From the NCBI GenBank assembly GCA_963834425.1, contig CAWIBR010000013.1, positions 744,001 through 808,000 on the forward strand: DNA of 64,000 nt. Direction: 5' to 3'. How positions within the stretch are numbered: position 1 is the first letter of the stretch; every line of letters starts with the position of its first letter. Positions 10,019 to 18,195 of the stretch are shown piece by piece. The stretch is from CAVURS01 sp963834425 (GTDB taxonomy: Bacteria; Actinomycetota; Actinomycetes; Actinomycetales; CAVURS01). The notes beneath the pieces are model-generated. The model was not told the DNA's origin, ran no database searches, and was given only the letters and a program-made list of their open reading frames with translations. A program made the translations under genes and the position numbers.

Positions 10019-10108
10019 CCCAAAGCCTCCGATTGGATGACGACGACAGGGTCTTCAAGTGGTCATCAGGTCCGGTATCGGCAGGGGTCGGGCCGCTCTC
10101 AAGCACCC

Positions 10109-10139
10109 ACAGTGACCCAATCGGGTTACCGCTCACTGT
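10109..10139. repeat. Imperfect inverted repeat between two minus-strand genes
   Basis: The arms ACAGTGA and TCACTGT enclose an inner ACCC/GGGT pair around AATC. The element lies between the end of the hypothetical gene at 10167 and the GGDEF-EAL start at 10018, so on the minus strand it could form a stem-loop terminating the upstream gene. There is no clear T run after it. Confidence 0.4.
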
Positions 10140-10166
10140 CTGTGGTGACGGACCGGGCAATTCGCT

Positions 10167-10778
10167 TCAGAAGGTGAACGGCCGGGGCGGTGCGTTGACC
10201 GTCGCCCGGGGGCACTCCGCGAGGGTGAGGCCGCCGAAGCCGAGGGCCTCGTCGGTCAGGGAGGCGACGGTCCAGCCGGCCGCGACGCCCCCCGCGGTCA
10301 CCGTCACCCGGTAGAGCGTGATCTCGTACTTGGTCGGCGTGCCGTAGGTGACGTGGATGGTTCCCATCAGCTCGGGGGAGCCGGAGCCATCGGCCGGCAG
10401 GGGGCCGTCGAACCGGCTCCACAGCTGCGGCTCCGATTGCCACTCGCCGCCGTTGGTCAGGTCGCGCCGGGCCAGCTCGACGAGCACCCGACGCGCCGCG
10501 TGCTCGGGCACGATCGCCGCCGGCCGGATGACCTCCCAGACGCCCTCGGTCGCGGCTCGCGCGGGATCCGAGCGGTCATCGGTCGGGTCCGTCGTCGTCG
10601 GGTCGGCGGTTCGGGCCGCCGCGTCCAGGTCGATGGTCAGATCGCCGGCCGGGTCCGGCGCGCCGTCCTCGGTGGTGTCGACCGCACCATCGTCCGCGAC
10701 CGCGTCTGCGGCCCGCCGGGTGCCGCGATCCTTGCGCCGGAAGCCGAACAATCCCGAAGAACGAGACGAACCGGCCAC
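10167..10778 (-). CDS. Hypothetical protein
   Basis: I do not recognise this 203-residue protein. The start is chosen at a GTG at 10778 because a strong ribosome binding site (GAAGGAGG) lies six bases upstream; the open frame extends further, but that part is the promoter side of the divergent DUF3145 gene. The N-terminal third is acidic and of low complexity (many D, T, A and P). The C-terminal part (VWEVIRPAAIVPEHAARRVL to the PPRPFTF end) looks folded, with alternating beta-type strands such as GTIHVTYGTPTKYEITLYRV. There is no signal peptide or membrane helix. It is divergent from DUF3145 and upstream of the c-di-GMP enzyme; a functional link is not shown. Confidence 0.75.
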   Translation of the reverse strand: MAGSSRSSGLFGFRRKDRGTRRAADAVADDGAVDTTEDGAPDPAGDLTIDLDAAARTADPTTTDPTDDRSDPARAATEGVWEVIRPAAIVPEHAARRVLVELARRDLTNGGEWQSEPQLWSRFDGPLPADGSGSPELMGTIHVTYGTPTKYEITLYRVTVTAGGVAAGWTVASLTDEALGFGGLTLAECPRATVNAPPRPFTF

Positions 10779-10959
10779 GACGAGCCTCCTTCGCGTGATC
10801 CGGCGAGCTGACCGCGTGCCGTCTTGCTGGTACTCATGGTGCTCGTGGGGCACACTGGACCCTGGCGCCACGCGCCATGGTACGCCGGGTGGTTTGTCGG
10901 GCAAGGCCCGCTGTGAGAGGTCGTCGGGGAAGACGTCCCTTGTCTCAGCAGGAGGTCCG

Positions 10960-11463
10960 ATGTCCGGTACGACGACGCGAGGTGTGCTCTTCGTGCACTC
11001 CACGCCCGCTGCGCTGTGCCCTCATGTCGAGTGGGCCGCCGGCTCGGTACTCGATGTCCGTACGACGTTGCAGTGGACGCCGCAGCCGGCCGAGGCCGGG
11101 TCCGTGCGCGCCGAGCTGTCCTGGCAGGCGCCGCAAGGCACCGGTGCCCGGCTCGCTTCCGCCCTCCGCGGGTGGTCGCACCTGCGCTATGAGGTGACCG
11201 AGGAAGCAAGCCCCGGCGCCGACGGGTCGCGATGGAGTCACACGCCCGGGCTCGGGATTCATCACACGGTCATCGGCGTGCACGGCGACGCGCTGGTCGG
11301 CGAGGACCGGCTCCGTTCGGCCGTGCAGGCCTCCGGCGGCGACCCCCGGCTCCTGCTGCAGGAAGTGGACCGCCTGCTCGGCAAGGCCTGGGACGAGGAG
11401 CTCGAACCCTTCCGGTACGCCGGCGCCGGCGCCCCGGTCCGCTGGTTGCACCGCGTCGGCTGA
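10960..11463 (+). CDS. DUF3145 domain-containing protein
   Basis: The 167-residue protein matches the actinobacterial DUF3145 family: it begins TTRGVLFVHSTPAALCPHVE and has the conserved WAAGSVLDV and LRYEVTEEAS stretches and the C-terminal WDEELEPFRYAG. The ATG at 10960 has AGGAGG about five bases upstream. The function of the family is unknown. From general knowledge of actinobacterial genomes it is often found close to the fatty acid synthesis II genes, as here. It is a single-gene unit followed at once by a strong terminator. Confidence 0.88.
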   Translation: MSGTTTRGVLFVHSTPAALCPHVEWAAGSVLDVRTTLQWTPQPAEAGSVRAELSWQAPQGTGARLASALRGWSHLRYEVTEEASPGADGSRWSHTPGLGIHHTVIGVHGDALVGEDRLRSAVQASGGDPRLLLQEVDRLLGKAWDEELEPFRYAGAGAPVRWLHRVG

Positions 11464-11500
11464 CGGGCCGGACCCTTGTGGGGTCCGGCCCGTCAGTTTT
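11463..11500 (+). terminator. Rho-independent terminator after DUF3145
   Basis: The stem ACGGGCCGGACCC pairs perfectly with GGGTCCGGCCCGT around a TTGTG-like loop, and the stem is followed by CAGTTTT. The long perfect GC stem plus T run is a classical intrinsic terminator. It probably also serves the convergent MFS gene. Confidence 0.9.
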
Positions 11501-11530
11501 GGTGCGGGGTGGTGCGGGGTGGTGCGGGGT
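11501..11530. repeat. Three tandem copies of a 10-bp unit
   Basis: The unit GGTGCGGGGT is repeated three times without mismatch, directly between the terminator and the stop codon of the MFS exporter. The last base of the third copy is the first base of that reverse-strand stop codon. Confidence 0.95.
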
Positions 11531-13105
11531 CAGGCGGCGATGTGGATCGGGTCGTCCACGGCCAACTCCTCGTGCTTGATCGACAGGCCGAACACGGTGA
11601 TGACCGCGGCCGCCAGGATCATCACGCTCGCGACGACGAACGCCACCGTGTAGCCGTGGGTCGACGCGACCGCGATCGCATGTTGCGACGGGTGCCCCTG
11701 GGTCGCGGCGTACTCCGGCTTGATCTTGGTCCGGAAGACGCCATAGGCCACCGTGCTCAACGCGGCCAGGCCGACCGCTCCACCCATCTGCTGGGCGGTG
11801 TTGAGCACCGCCGAGGCGATGCCCGCCTCGTCCTTGCCGACGCCGTGGGTCGCGGTCAGCGTGAACGGGATGAACAGCAGACCCAGGCCCAACGACATGG
11901 CCAGGATGCCGGGCAGCAAGCCGCTCCAGTAGTTCGAGTCGACCGTGAGCTGGGTGAACCAGACCATGCCGGCGCCGGAGAGCAGAGCACCCAGAGCCGC
12001 GATGTAGCGCGGGTCGATCCGTGACAGCAGGGACGAGGCCACCTGGGCCGAGAGGCCGATGCCGATGGTGAACGGCAGGAAGGCGACGCCGGCCTTGATC
12101 GGGCTGTAGCCCAGCACCTGCTGGACGAACAGGCTGATGAAGAAGAACTGCGCGAACATCGCCGCGCCGACCAACAGCATCGACAGGTAGCTCACTCCGC
12201 GGGAGCGGTCCTTGATGATCCGCAGCGGCAGCAGCGGCTGCTTGCTGCGGCTCTCGATCACCAGGAACGCGGCGATCAGGACGACGCCGAGGATGATCCA
12301 GAACCAGGTGCCGAACTTGCCCCAGTTGCTGCCGGCCGGGTTTCCGGCCGCATGGGTCAGGCCGTAGACCAGCGAGGCCAGGCCGCCGGTGGCGGTCAGG
12401 GCGCCGGGAAGGTCCAGGGACATCCCGCGCTGGGGCTCGGACTCACCCAGCACCCGGGGAGCCATGAAGGCTACGAAGAGCCCGATCGGCACGTTGATCA
12501 GCAGGGTCAGCCGCCAGCCGTAGTCGTGGTTGGTCGAGTGGAGCTGGGTCAGCACGCCGCCGAGGATCAGCCCGATGGCGGCGCCGGCGCCGGACATCGC
12601 GCCGTAGACGGCGATCGCCCGGTTGCGCTTGGGGCCGGCCGGGAAGGTCGTGGTGATCAGCGACAGCGCAGTCGGTGAGGCGATCGCGGCCCCGGCGCCC
12701 TGCAGGAGGCGGGCCAGGATCAGCCAGGTCTCGCTCTGGGCCAGCCCGCCGAGGCCGGAGGCCAACGCAAAGACCAGCACGCCGGTGATGAACATCCGGC
12801 GTCGCCCGAGCAGGTCGCCGGAGCGACCACCGAGCAGGAGCAGGCCGGCGAAGGCCAGCGTGTAGCCGGTGACGACCCACTGCAGGTTCTGCTGGCTGAA
12901 GCCGAGGGCGGTCTGGATGTGCGGCAGCGCGATGTTCACGACGGTGCCGTCGAGGATGATCATCAGCTGGGCGGCCGAGATCAGGACCAGGGCGATGCCC
13001 AGGTGACTATGGCCGTGATCGTTGTCGGCGGACGCGGCGTGGGTCGGCCGAGCCAGCCGGATCGGACGGGACTGCCGGGTCGGCAGTCGCGGTGTTCTCT
13101 GTCAT
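11530..13105 (-). CDS. MFS drug exporter, DHA2 (14-helix) family, one frameshift
   Basis: This is a proton-coupled exporter of the EmrB/QacA type in the inner membrane. Visible features are motif C-like LDGTVVNIALPHIQ in the first helix, motif A GGRSGDLLGRRRMF and fourteen hydrophobic segments. The real start is most likely the ATG at 13105, preceded by AAGGAA, giving MTENTATADPAVPSDPAG. The frame then changes by one base near 13040 to join HGHSHLGIALVLISAAQ and the rest of the protein. The TetR gene upstream on the same strand is the obvious regulator. The substrate is not predictable. Confidence 0.85.
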
Positions 13106-13258
13106 GACAGTTCCTTCGTGTCTTCTCGAGTGTTCTGGATCTTCTGGTGGAGGTCAGGACGACAACGGCACGTACGCCGCATGTCGGGCAGGGATCGGCC
13201 AGGGATCGATTCGGCCATGGCCGGGCACTGGCGGGTGGACGGGGCGATGGACGGGCGT

Positions 13259-13867
13259 TCAGTCCGGGGCGGCGCAGCCCCGACAGGCGGGCAGGACCAC
13301 CTGGTCGACAATCTGTTCGATCAGCTCCGGTCCGACCGCCTCGTTGCGGGCCAGCGCACGGAAGATCGCGATCGAGGGCAGCACGCTGCCGATCAGTGTG
13401 AGGTCGACGTCATCGGCGATCTCGCCTCGAGCCTTGGCTCGCTCGAAGATGGTGCGGGTGCGCTGCTCCACGGGCGCGAGGAAGCGCTCCTGGAACGCGA
13501 CGGCCAGTGCTTCGTCGCGCTGCATCGCGGTGATCAGCGCCCCGAAGACTGCTCGGGGCATCTGGTCGGTGAGTCCACCCTCGCTGCAGGCGGCCGAGAG
13601 CAGGTCGCCGCGCAGCGTGCCGGTGCTGGGGGCTTCGTCCGGCAGGCAGTTCTTCAGCCAGACCAAGGCGTCGACGACCAGGTCGGCTTTCGTCGTCCAG
13701 CGGCGGTAGAGCGTCGCCTTCGACGCCCGCGCCTCCGCGGCCACGGCGTCCATGGTGAGCCGGTCGTAACCGCTCGTCGCCAGCAGCCGCATGGTCGCAT
13801 CGAAGATCGCGCTCTCGCGCTCACCCTCGATCCGGGGCCGGGTTGCGGTGCGGACGGCGTCGATCAC
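13259..13867 (-). CDS. TetR-family repressor, probable regulator of the MFS exporter
   Basis: The 202-residue protein has a normal TetR N-terminal domain (RESAIFDATMRLLATSGYDR, then AAEARASKATLYRRW as the helix-turn-helix) and a variable ligand domain with DDVDLTLIGSVLPSIAIFRA. It lies 150 bases upstream of the MFS exporter gene on the same strand. A perfect 17-bp palindrome lies 23 bases upstream of its start, fitting autoregulation with induction by an exporter substrate. That link is inference from position. Confidence 0.9.
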   Translation of the reverse strand: MIDAVRTATRPRIEGERESAIFDATMRLLATSGYDRLTMDAVAAEARASKATLYRRWTTKADLVVDALVWLKNCLPDEAPSTGTLRGDLLSAACSEGGLTDQMPRAVFGALITAMQRDEALAVAFQERFLAPVEQRTRTIFERAKARGEIADDVDLTLIGSVLPSIAIFRALARNEAVGPELIEQIVDQVVLPACRGCAAPD

Positions 13868-13889
13868 GACTGGAGGCTCCCTTGGATGA

Positions 13890-13906
13890 AACGAAACTGT
13901 TTCGTT
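13890..13906. promoter_or_regulatory. Palindromic operator upstream of the TetR gene
   Basis: AACGAAAC and GTTTCGTT form a perfect 8-bp inverted repeat around a single central T. Size, symmetry and position just upstream of the tetR start fit a TetR dimer binding site. No second copy is seen directly upstream of the exporter start. Confidence 0.8.
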
Positions 13907-13975
13907 CCATCGCGACGCTAACGCCGCCCGCGGGAAAGTTCAAGTCCCTTTTCGCGAAGCCTCCCGGCTGTTCGC

Positions 13976-15406
13976 TCAGAGCGGGATGTTGCCGTGCTGG
14001 CCGCGAGTCTGCGGCGCCGCGGCGATCGCCCGAGCGAGCGCGCCTCGCGTCTCCTCCGGCTGGACCACCTCGTCGATGACGCCGATCTCCACGGCGCGAG
14101 CCAGGCCGCCGGCCAGTTGCTCGTGCTCCACCGCCAGCTCGGCCTCGACCTGCGCCCGCATGTCGTCCGGCACCTCGGCCAGCTTGCGCCGGTGCAGGAT
14201 CCGGATCGCCGCGATCGCGCCCATGACGGCGACCTCGGCCGTTGGCCACGCGAAAACCCTTGTCGCACCTAGGGATCGGGCGTTCATGGCGATGTAGGCG
14301 CCGCCGTAGGTCTTGCGCGTGACCAAGGTGACCCGGGGCACGACCGACTCGGCGAAGGCGTGCAGCAGCTTGGCTCCGCGGCGTACGACGCCGTCCCACT
14401 CCTGGCCGACACCGGGCAGGTAGCCGGGCACGTCGACCACGACGATGAGCGGCACCCCGAAGGCGTCGCACATCCGCACGAAGCGCGCGGCCTTCTCGGC
14501 CGAGGAGGAGTCCAGGCAGCCGCCGAGGCGCATCGGGTTGTTGGCGATCACGCCGATCGTCCGGCCGCCCATGCGGCCGAGCGTCGTGGTGATGTTCGGC
14601 GCCCACTTCGGGTGCAGCTCAAGGGATTCCGCCGGATCGTCCACCAGCGCCTGGAGCAGCGGGTGCACGTCGTAGGCCCGCTTGGCCGACTCCGGGAAGC
14701 TGGCCGCGAGATCGCGTTCCTCGACGGCATCGACGTCGAGCGTGCCCTGGTCACCGAGCAGATGGGTCAGCATCCGGGCCTTGGCGAAGGCCTCCTCGGT
14801 CGTCTCGGTGACGACGTGCACGACACCCGACCGGCGGCCGTGCGGCTCCGGGCCGCCGAGCCGCAGGGCATCGACGTTCTCACCGGTCACCGAGCGGACG
14901 ACGTCCGGACCCGTCACGAAGACCCGGCCCTCCGGACCCAGGATCACGATGTCGGTCAGTGCCGGCCCGTACGCCGCGCCACCGGCGGCCGGGCCGATGA
15001 CGCAGGAGATCTGCGGGATCTTGCCGGACGCGCGGGTCATGATCGCGAAGACCAGGCCCACCGCGTGGAGCGAGACGACGCCCTCGCGCAACCGGGCGCC
15101 GCCGGAGTGCCACAGGCCGATGATCGGCACGCCGTCGGCCAGGGCCCGCTCGTAGGCGACGACAACGACCGCACAGCCGGCTTGCCCCATCGCACCACCC
15201 TGGATCGTGGCGTCCGAGGCGAAGGCCACCGCCGGTGTGCCCGCCACCAGGCCGCGTCCGGCGAGCATGCCGCTGTCGTCGCGATCGGTGATCAGCTCGA
15301 GGGTGCCGTCGTCGAAGAACGTGGCCAGCCGCAGCTCCGGGTCGCGCTGGTCGACCTCTACGGTCTCGACCGCGATCCCGGGACCAGCCTGGGTCGGCGC
15401 GCTCAT
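13976..15406 (-). CDS. accD: Acyl-CoA carboxylase carboxyltransferase subunit (AccD-type)
   Basis: The 476-residue protein is a one-chain biotin-dependent carboxyltransferase. It moves carboxyl from carboxybiotin to acetyl- or propionyl-CoA and so makes malonyl-CoA for the fatty acid genes next to it. Both crotonase-like halves are visible: GGAMGQAGCAVVVVAYE, SGGARLREGVVSL, GPAAGGAAYGPALTD in the first, and NNPMRLGGCLDS, VDVPGYLPGV, RKTYGGAYIAMNARSLG in the second. There is no N-terminal zinc finger, unlike E. coli AccD. Its position after fabF parallels accD6 after kasA-kasB in mycobacteria. The stop of fabF is two bases upstream of its start region, so they are one transcript. Confidence 0.92.
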   Translation of the reverse strand: MSAPTQAGPGIAVETVEVDQRDPELRLATFFDDGTLELITDRDDSGMLAGRGLVAGTPAVAFASDATIQGGAMGQAGCAVVVVAYERALADGVPIIGLWHSGGARLREGVVSLHAVGLVFAIMTRASGKIPQISCVIGPAAGGAAYGPALTDIVILGPEGRVFVTGPDVVRSVTGENVDALRLGGPEPHGRRSGVVHVVTETTEEAFAKARMLTHLLGDQGTLDVDAVEERDLAASFPESAKRAYDVHPLLQALVDDPAESLELHPKWAPNITTTLGRMGGRTIGVIANNPMRLGGCLDSSSAEKAARFVRMCDAFGVPLIVVVDVPGYLPGVGQEWDGVVRRGAKLLHAFAESVVPRVTLVTRKTYGGAYIAMNARSLGATRVFAWPTAEVAVMGAIAAIRILHRRKLAEVPDDMRAQVEAELAVEHEQLAGGLARAVEIGVIDEVVQPEETRGALARAIAAAPQTRGQHGNIPL

Positions 15407-15408
15407 GC

Positions 15409-16662
15409 TCAGGCGCTCCGTACGGCGAGGGCCACGTTGTGGCCGCCGAAGCCGAAGGAGTTGTTCAGCGCGACCATCTGCTGACCGTCGGTGCCGATCG
15501 GCCGGGGATCCTTGCGCACCACGTCGAGGTCGATCTCCGGGTCGAGGTCCTCGACATTGATCGTCGGCGGGGCCTGGCGGTGATAGACGGCCAGGATGGT
15601 GAAGATCGACTCGAGCGCACCGGCCGCGCCGAGCAGGTGCCCGGTCATGGACTTGGTCGCCGAGACGGCCACGTTGTCGGTCGACGAGCCCAGCGCGAGC
15701 CGGATCGCCTTGGCCTCGGCCGTGTCGCCGACCGGCGTCGAGGTGGCGTGCGCGTTCAGGTGCACGACCTCGCTGGCCGAAGCGCCCGCCGCCTCCAACG
15801 CCAGCTTCATGGCCCGTCCGGCGCCCAGCCCCTCGGGCTCGGGGGCGGCGATGTGGAAGCCGTCCGAGGTCATGCCGGAGCCGGCGATCTCCGCGTAGAT
15901 CCTGGCCCCGCGCGCCTTGGCGTGCTCCTCGGTCTCCAGCACGACGACCGCCGCGCCTTCACCGAGGACGAAACCGTCGCGGGAAACGTCGTACGGGCGG
16001 GAGGCGGTCTCGGGCGTCTCGTTGCGCATCGAGAGGGCCTGCATGGCCGCGAAACCGGAGATCGGCAGCGGGTGGATGGCGGCCTCGGTGCCACCGGCCA
16101 CGACGACATCGGCCCGGCCGCTGCGGATCATGTCCGCGGCGTAGGCGATCCCTTCGGCGCCGGACGCGCAGGCACTGACGGGGGTGTGCACCCCGGCGCG
16201 AGCGCCCAGCTCGATGCCGACGGCTGCCGCCGAGCCATTGGGCATCAGCATCGGCACGGTGAGCGGGAAGACGCGGCGCGGGCCCTTGGTCTTCAACGTG
16301 TCGTAGGAGTCGAGCAGGGTCCAGACCCCGCCGATGCCGGTGGCGATGACGACGCCGAGCCGCTCGGGATCGAGCTCCGGCGCGCCGGCGTCGGCCCAGG
16401 CCTCGCGGGCTGCCACGAGGGCGTACTGCCCGCAGGGGTCCAGGCGCCGGCCCTCCACGCGAGCCAGCTGCTCGGTCGGGTTCACGGCGACCGAGGCGGC
16501 GAAGGTGACCGGGATCTCCAGCTCGGCGACCCAGTCCTGGGTGAGCGTCCGAGCGCCGGAGCGTCCGGCGAGGGCGGCGTCCCAGGTGGTGGGGACGTCA
16601 CCGCCGAGAGGCGTGGTCGCGCCGAGGCCGGTGACCACGATGCGTGGGCTGGTCGATGCCAT
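15409..16662 (-). CDS. fabF: 3-oxoacyl-ACP synthase II
   Basis: This 417-residue KAS II condenses malonyl-ACP with a growing acyl-ACP chain. The catalytic triad is complete: C165 in VSACASGAEG, H305 in NAHATSTPVGD and H342 in KSMTGHLLGAAG, with K337. The glycine-rich FGFGGHN near the end is typical. An AAGGAG site precedes the ATG at 16662. It follows acpP by 152 bases that hold a strong hairpin, and it is coupled to the carboxyltransferase gene. It is part of the fabD-fabH-acpP-fabF operon. Confidence 0.96.
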   Translation of the reverse strand: MASTSPRIVVTGLGATTPLGGDVPTTWDAALAGRSGARTLTQDWVAELEIPVTFAASVAVNPTEQLARVEGRRLDPCGQYALVAAREAWADAGAPELDPERLGVVIATGIGGVWTLLDSYDTLKTKGPRRVFPLTVPMLMPNGSAAAVGIELGARAGVHTPVSACASGAEGIAYAADMIRSGRADVVVAGGTEAAIHPLPISGFAAMQALSMRNETPETASRPYDVSRDGFVLGEGAAVVVLETEEHAKARGARIYAEIAGSGMTSDGFHIAAPEPEGLGAGRAMKLALEAAGASASEVVHLNAHATSTPVGDTAEAKAIRLALGSSTDNVAVSATKSMTGHLLGAAGALESIFTILAVYHRQAPPTINVEDLDPEIDLDVVRKDPRPIGTDGQQMVALNNSFGFGGHNVALAVRSA

Positions 16663-16736
16663 CTGGAGGTTCGCTCCTTGGTGGGCTGGCGTGGGTGGGT
16701 TTCGAGGGCCCGCGGAGGCGGGGGCCCGGTCGCGCC

Positions 16737-16760
16737 GGCCGGGGTCGGGTGACCCCGGCC
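16737..16760. repeat. Perfect GC hairpin between acpP and fabF
   Basis: GGCCGGGGTC and GACCCCGGCC form a perfect 10-bp stem with the four-base loop GGGT. It lies 55 bases after the acpP stop on the minus strand, inside the fab operon, and has no T run. It may slow transcription or protect the 3' end of acpP mRNA, so that more ACP than FabF is made. Two direct copies of CTGACCCAGCC lie between it and acpP. Confidence 0.85.
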
Positions 16761-16814
16761 AGCGACGCTGGTTCAGTCGAGCCGTCGGGCTGGGTCAGGC
16801 TCGATCAGGCTGGG

Positions 16815-17063
16815 TCAGCCCTGAGCTTGCTGGATGTAGGCGACTGCGTCGCCGACGGTCGACAGGTTCTTGACGTCGTCGTCCGGGATCCGCACGCCGA
16901 ACTTCTCCTCGGCGTTGACGACGATCGTCATCATCGAGAGCGAGTCGATGTCGAGGTCGTCGGTGAACGACTTGCCCGGCTCGACCGACTCGACCGGCAG
17001 GCCGGTCTCTTCGTTGACGATCTCGGCGAGACCGCTGAGGATCTCCTGCTCGCTGCTGGCCAT
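16815..17063 (-). CDS. acpP: Acyl carrier protein
   Basis: The 82-residue acidic protein carries acyl chains on a phosphopantetheine arm attached to S41 in the DLDIDSLSMM motif. Length, charge and the C-terminal DVKNLSTVGDAVAYI helix are normal for the fatty acid synthase ACP. It stands between fabH (92 bases upstream) and fabF in the minus-strand operon. A good Shine-Dalgarno-like AAGGAG precedes the ATG. Confidence 0.97.
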   Translation of the reverse strand: MASSEQEILSGLAEIVNEETGLPVESVEPGKSFTDDLDIDSLSMMTIVVNAEEKFGVRIPDDDVKNLSTVGDAVAYIQQAQG

Positions 17064-17154
17064 TCGGGCTGCTCCTTGCTGATCGGGTGTTGATGGGTTT
17101 CTGAGGATGCTGCTGATCGTGCCGGACCTGAGTTGAGTACGCCGGGATGCCGGC

Positions 17155-18195
17155 CTAGGGGAGTGTCACGACCTGGGACGCGTAGACCAAACCGGCGCCG
17201 AAGCCGATCAGCAGCGCCAGGCCGCCGTGCGGAGCCAGGCCGTCTTCGAGCATCCGGTCCATCGCCAACGGGATCGAGGCGGCGCTGGTGTTGCCGGTGG
17301 TCTGGATGTCGCGGGCGACGGGCACCTCGGGCGGCAGCCGCATGGCCTTGACCATCGAGTCGGTGATCCGGTTGTTGGCTTGGTGCGGGATGAAGGCGTC
17401 CAGGTCCTCGGCGCTGATGCCGGCCTTCTCCATCGCCTGCTGAGCGACCGGTGCCATCTGCCAGACGGCCCAGCGGAAGACGGTCTGCCCCTGCATGGTC
17501 AGGGCCGGCCAGTCGACCTTGTCCTCGCTGCTGCCCTTGAGCTGCATCCAGCTGTGCTTCTGCGAGATGGCCTGCCACTGGGCCCCGTCCGAACCCCACA
17601 CCGTGGGGCCGATGCCGGGGGTCTCGGACGGTCCGATGACGACGGCACCGGCGCCGTCGCCGAAGATGAACGCCGTCGAGCGGTCGGTGATGTCGGTGAT
17701 GTCGGAGAGCCGCTCGACGCCGACGACGAGGACGTACTCGGCGCTGCCGCCGCGGATCATGTCGTTGGCCAGGCTGACGCCGTAACAGAAGCCGGCGCAG
17801 GCCGCCGACAGGTCCATCGCGGCGGCCGGCGTGGCACCGAGGCGGTCGGTGAGAATCGCTGCAGCCGAAGGGGTTTGGAGCAAGTGGCTCACCGTCGCGA
17901 CCAGCACGGCACCGAGCTGGGAGGGGTTGATGCCCGCCCGCTCCAACGCCGTGCGCGCGGCCGCCTCGGACATGGCCAGGACGGTCTCGTCCTCGCCGGC
18001 CCAGCCGCGCGTGATGATGCCCGAGCGCTCCCGGATCCACTGGTCCGAGGAGTCGATGTGCTCGCAGATCTCGTCGTTGGTCACGACTCGCTTGGGCCGG
18101 TAGCTGCCGACGCCGAGGATGCGGGCGTGCCGCGCCCCCGACGGTGGGCTGATCTGGGCTCGCGCAGTCGCAGCCCGCGCAGTCGATTCGGTCAT
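17155..18195 (-). CDS. fabH: 3-oxoacyl-ACP synthase III
   Basis: This KAS III starts chain synthesis by joining acetyl- or branched acyl-CoA to malonyl-ACP. Counting from the ATG at 18195, the catalytic residues are C133 (LSAACAGFCYG), H271 (FIPHQANNRI) and N302 (TTGNTSAASIP). The start overlaps the fabD stop as ATGA, so the two are translationally coupled. A longer open frame upstream lies inside fabD and was not used. The 346-residue length is a little longer than in enterobacteria because of an N-terminal tail of about 22 residues. Confidence 0.96.
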   Translation of the reverse strand: MTESTARAATARAQISPPSGARHARILGVGSYRPKRVVTNDEICEHIDSSDQWIRERSGIITRGWAGEDETVLAMSEAAARTALERAGINPSQLGAVLVATVSHLLQTPSAAAILTDRLGATPAAAMDLSAACAGFCYGVSLANDMIRGGSAEYVLVVGVERLSDITDITDRSTAFIFGDGAGAVVIGPSETPGIGPTVWGSDGAQWQAISQKHSWMQLKGSSEDKVDWPALTMQGQTVFRWAVWQMAPVAQQAMEKAGISAEDLDAFIPHQANNRITDSMVKAMRLPPEVPVARDIQTTGNTSAASIPLAMDRMLEDGLAPHGGLALLIGFGAGLVYASQVVTLP

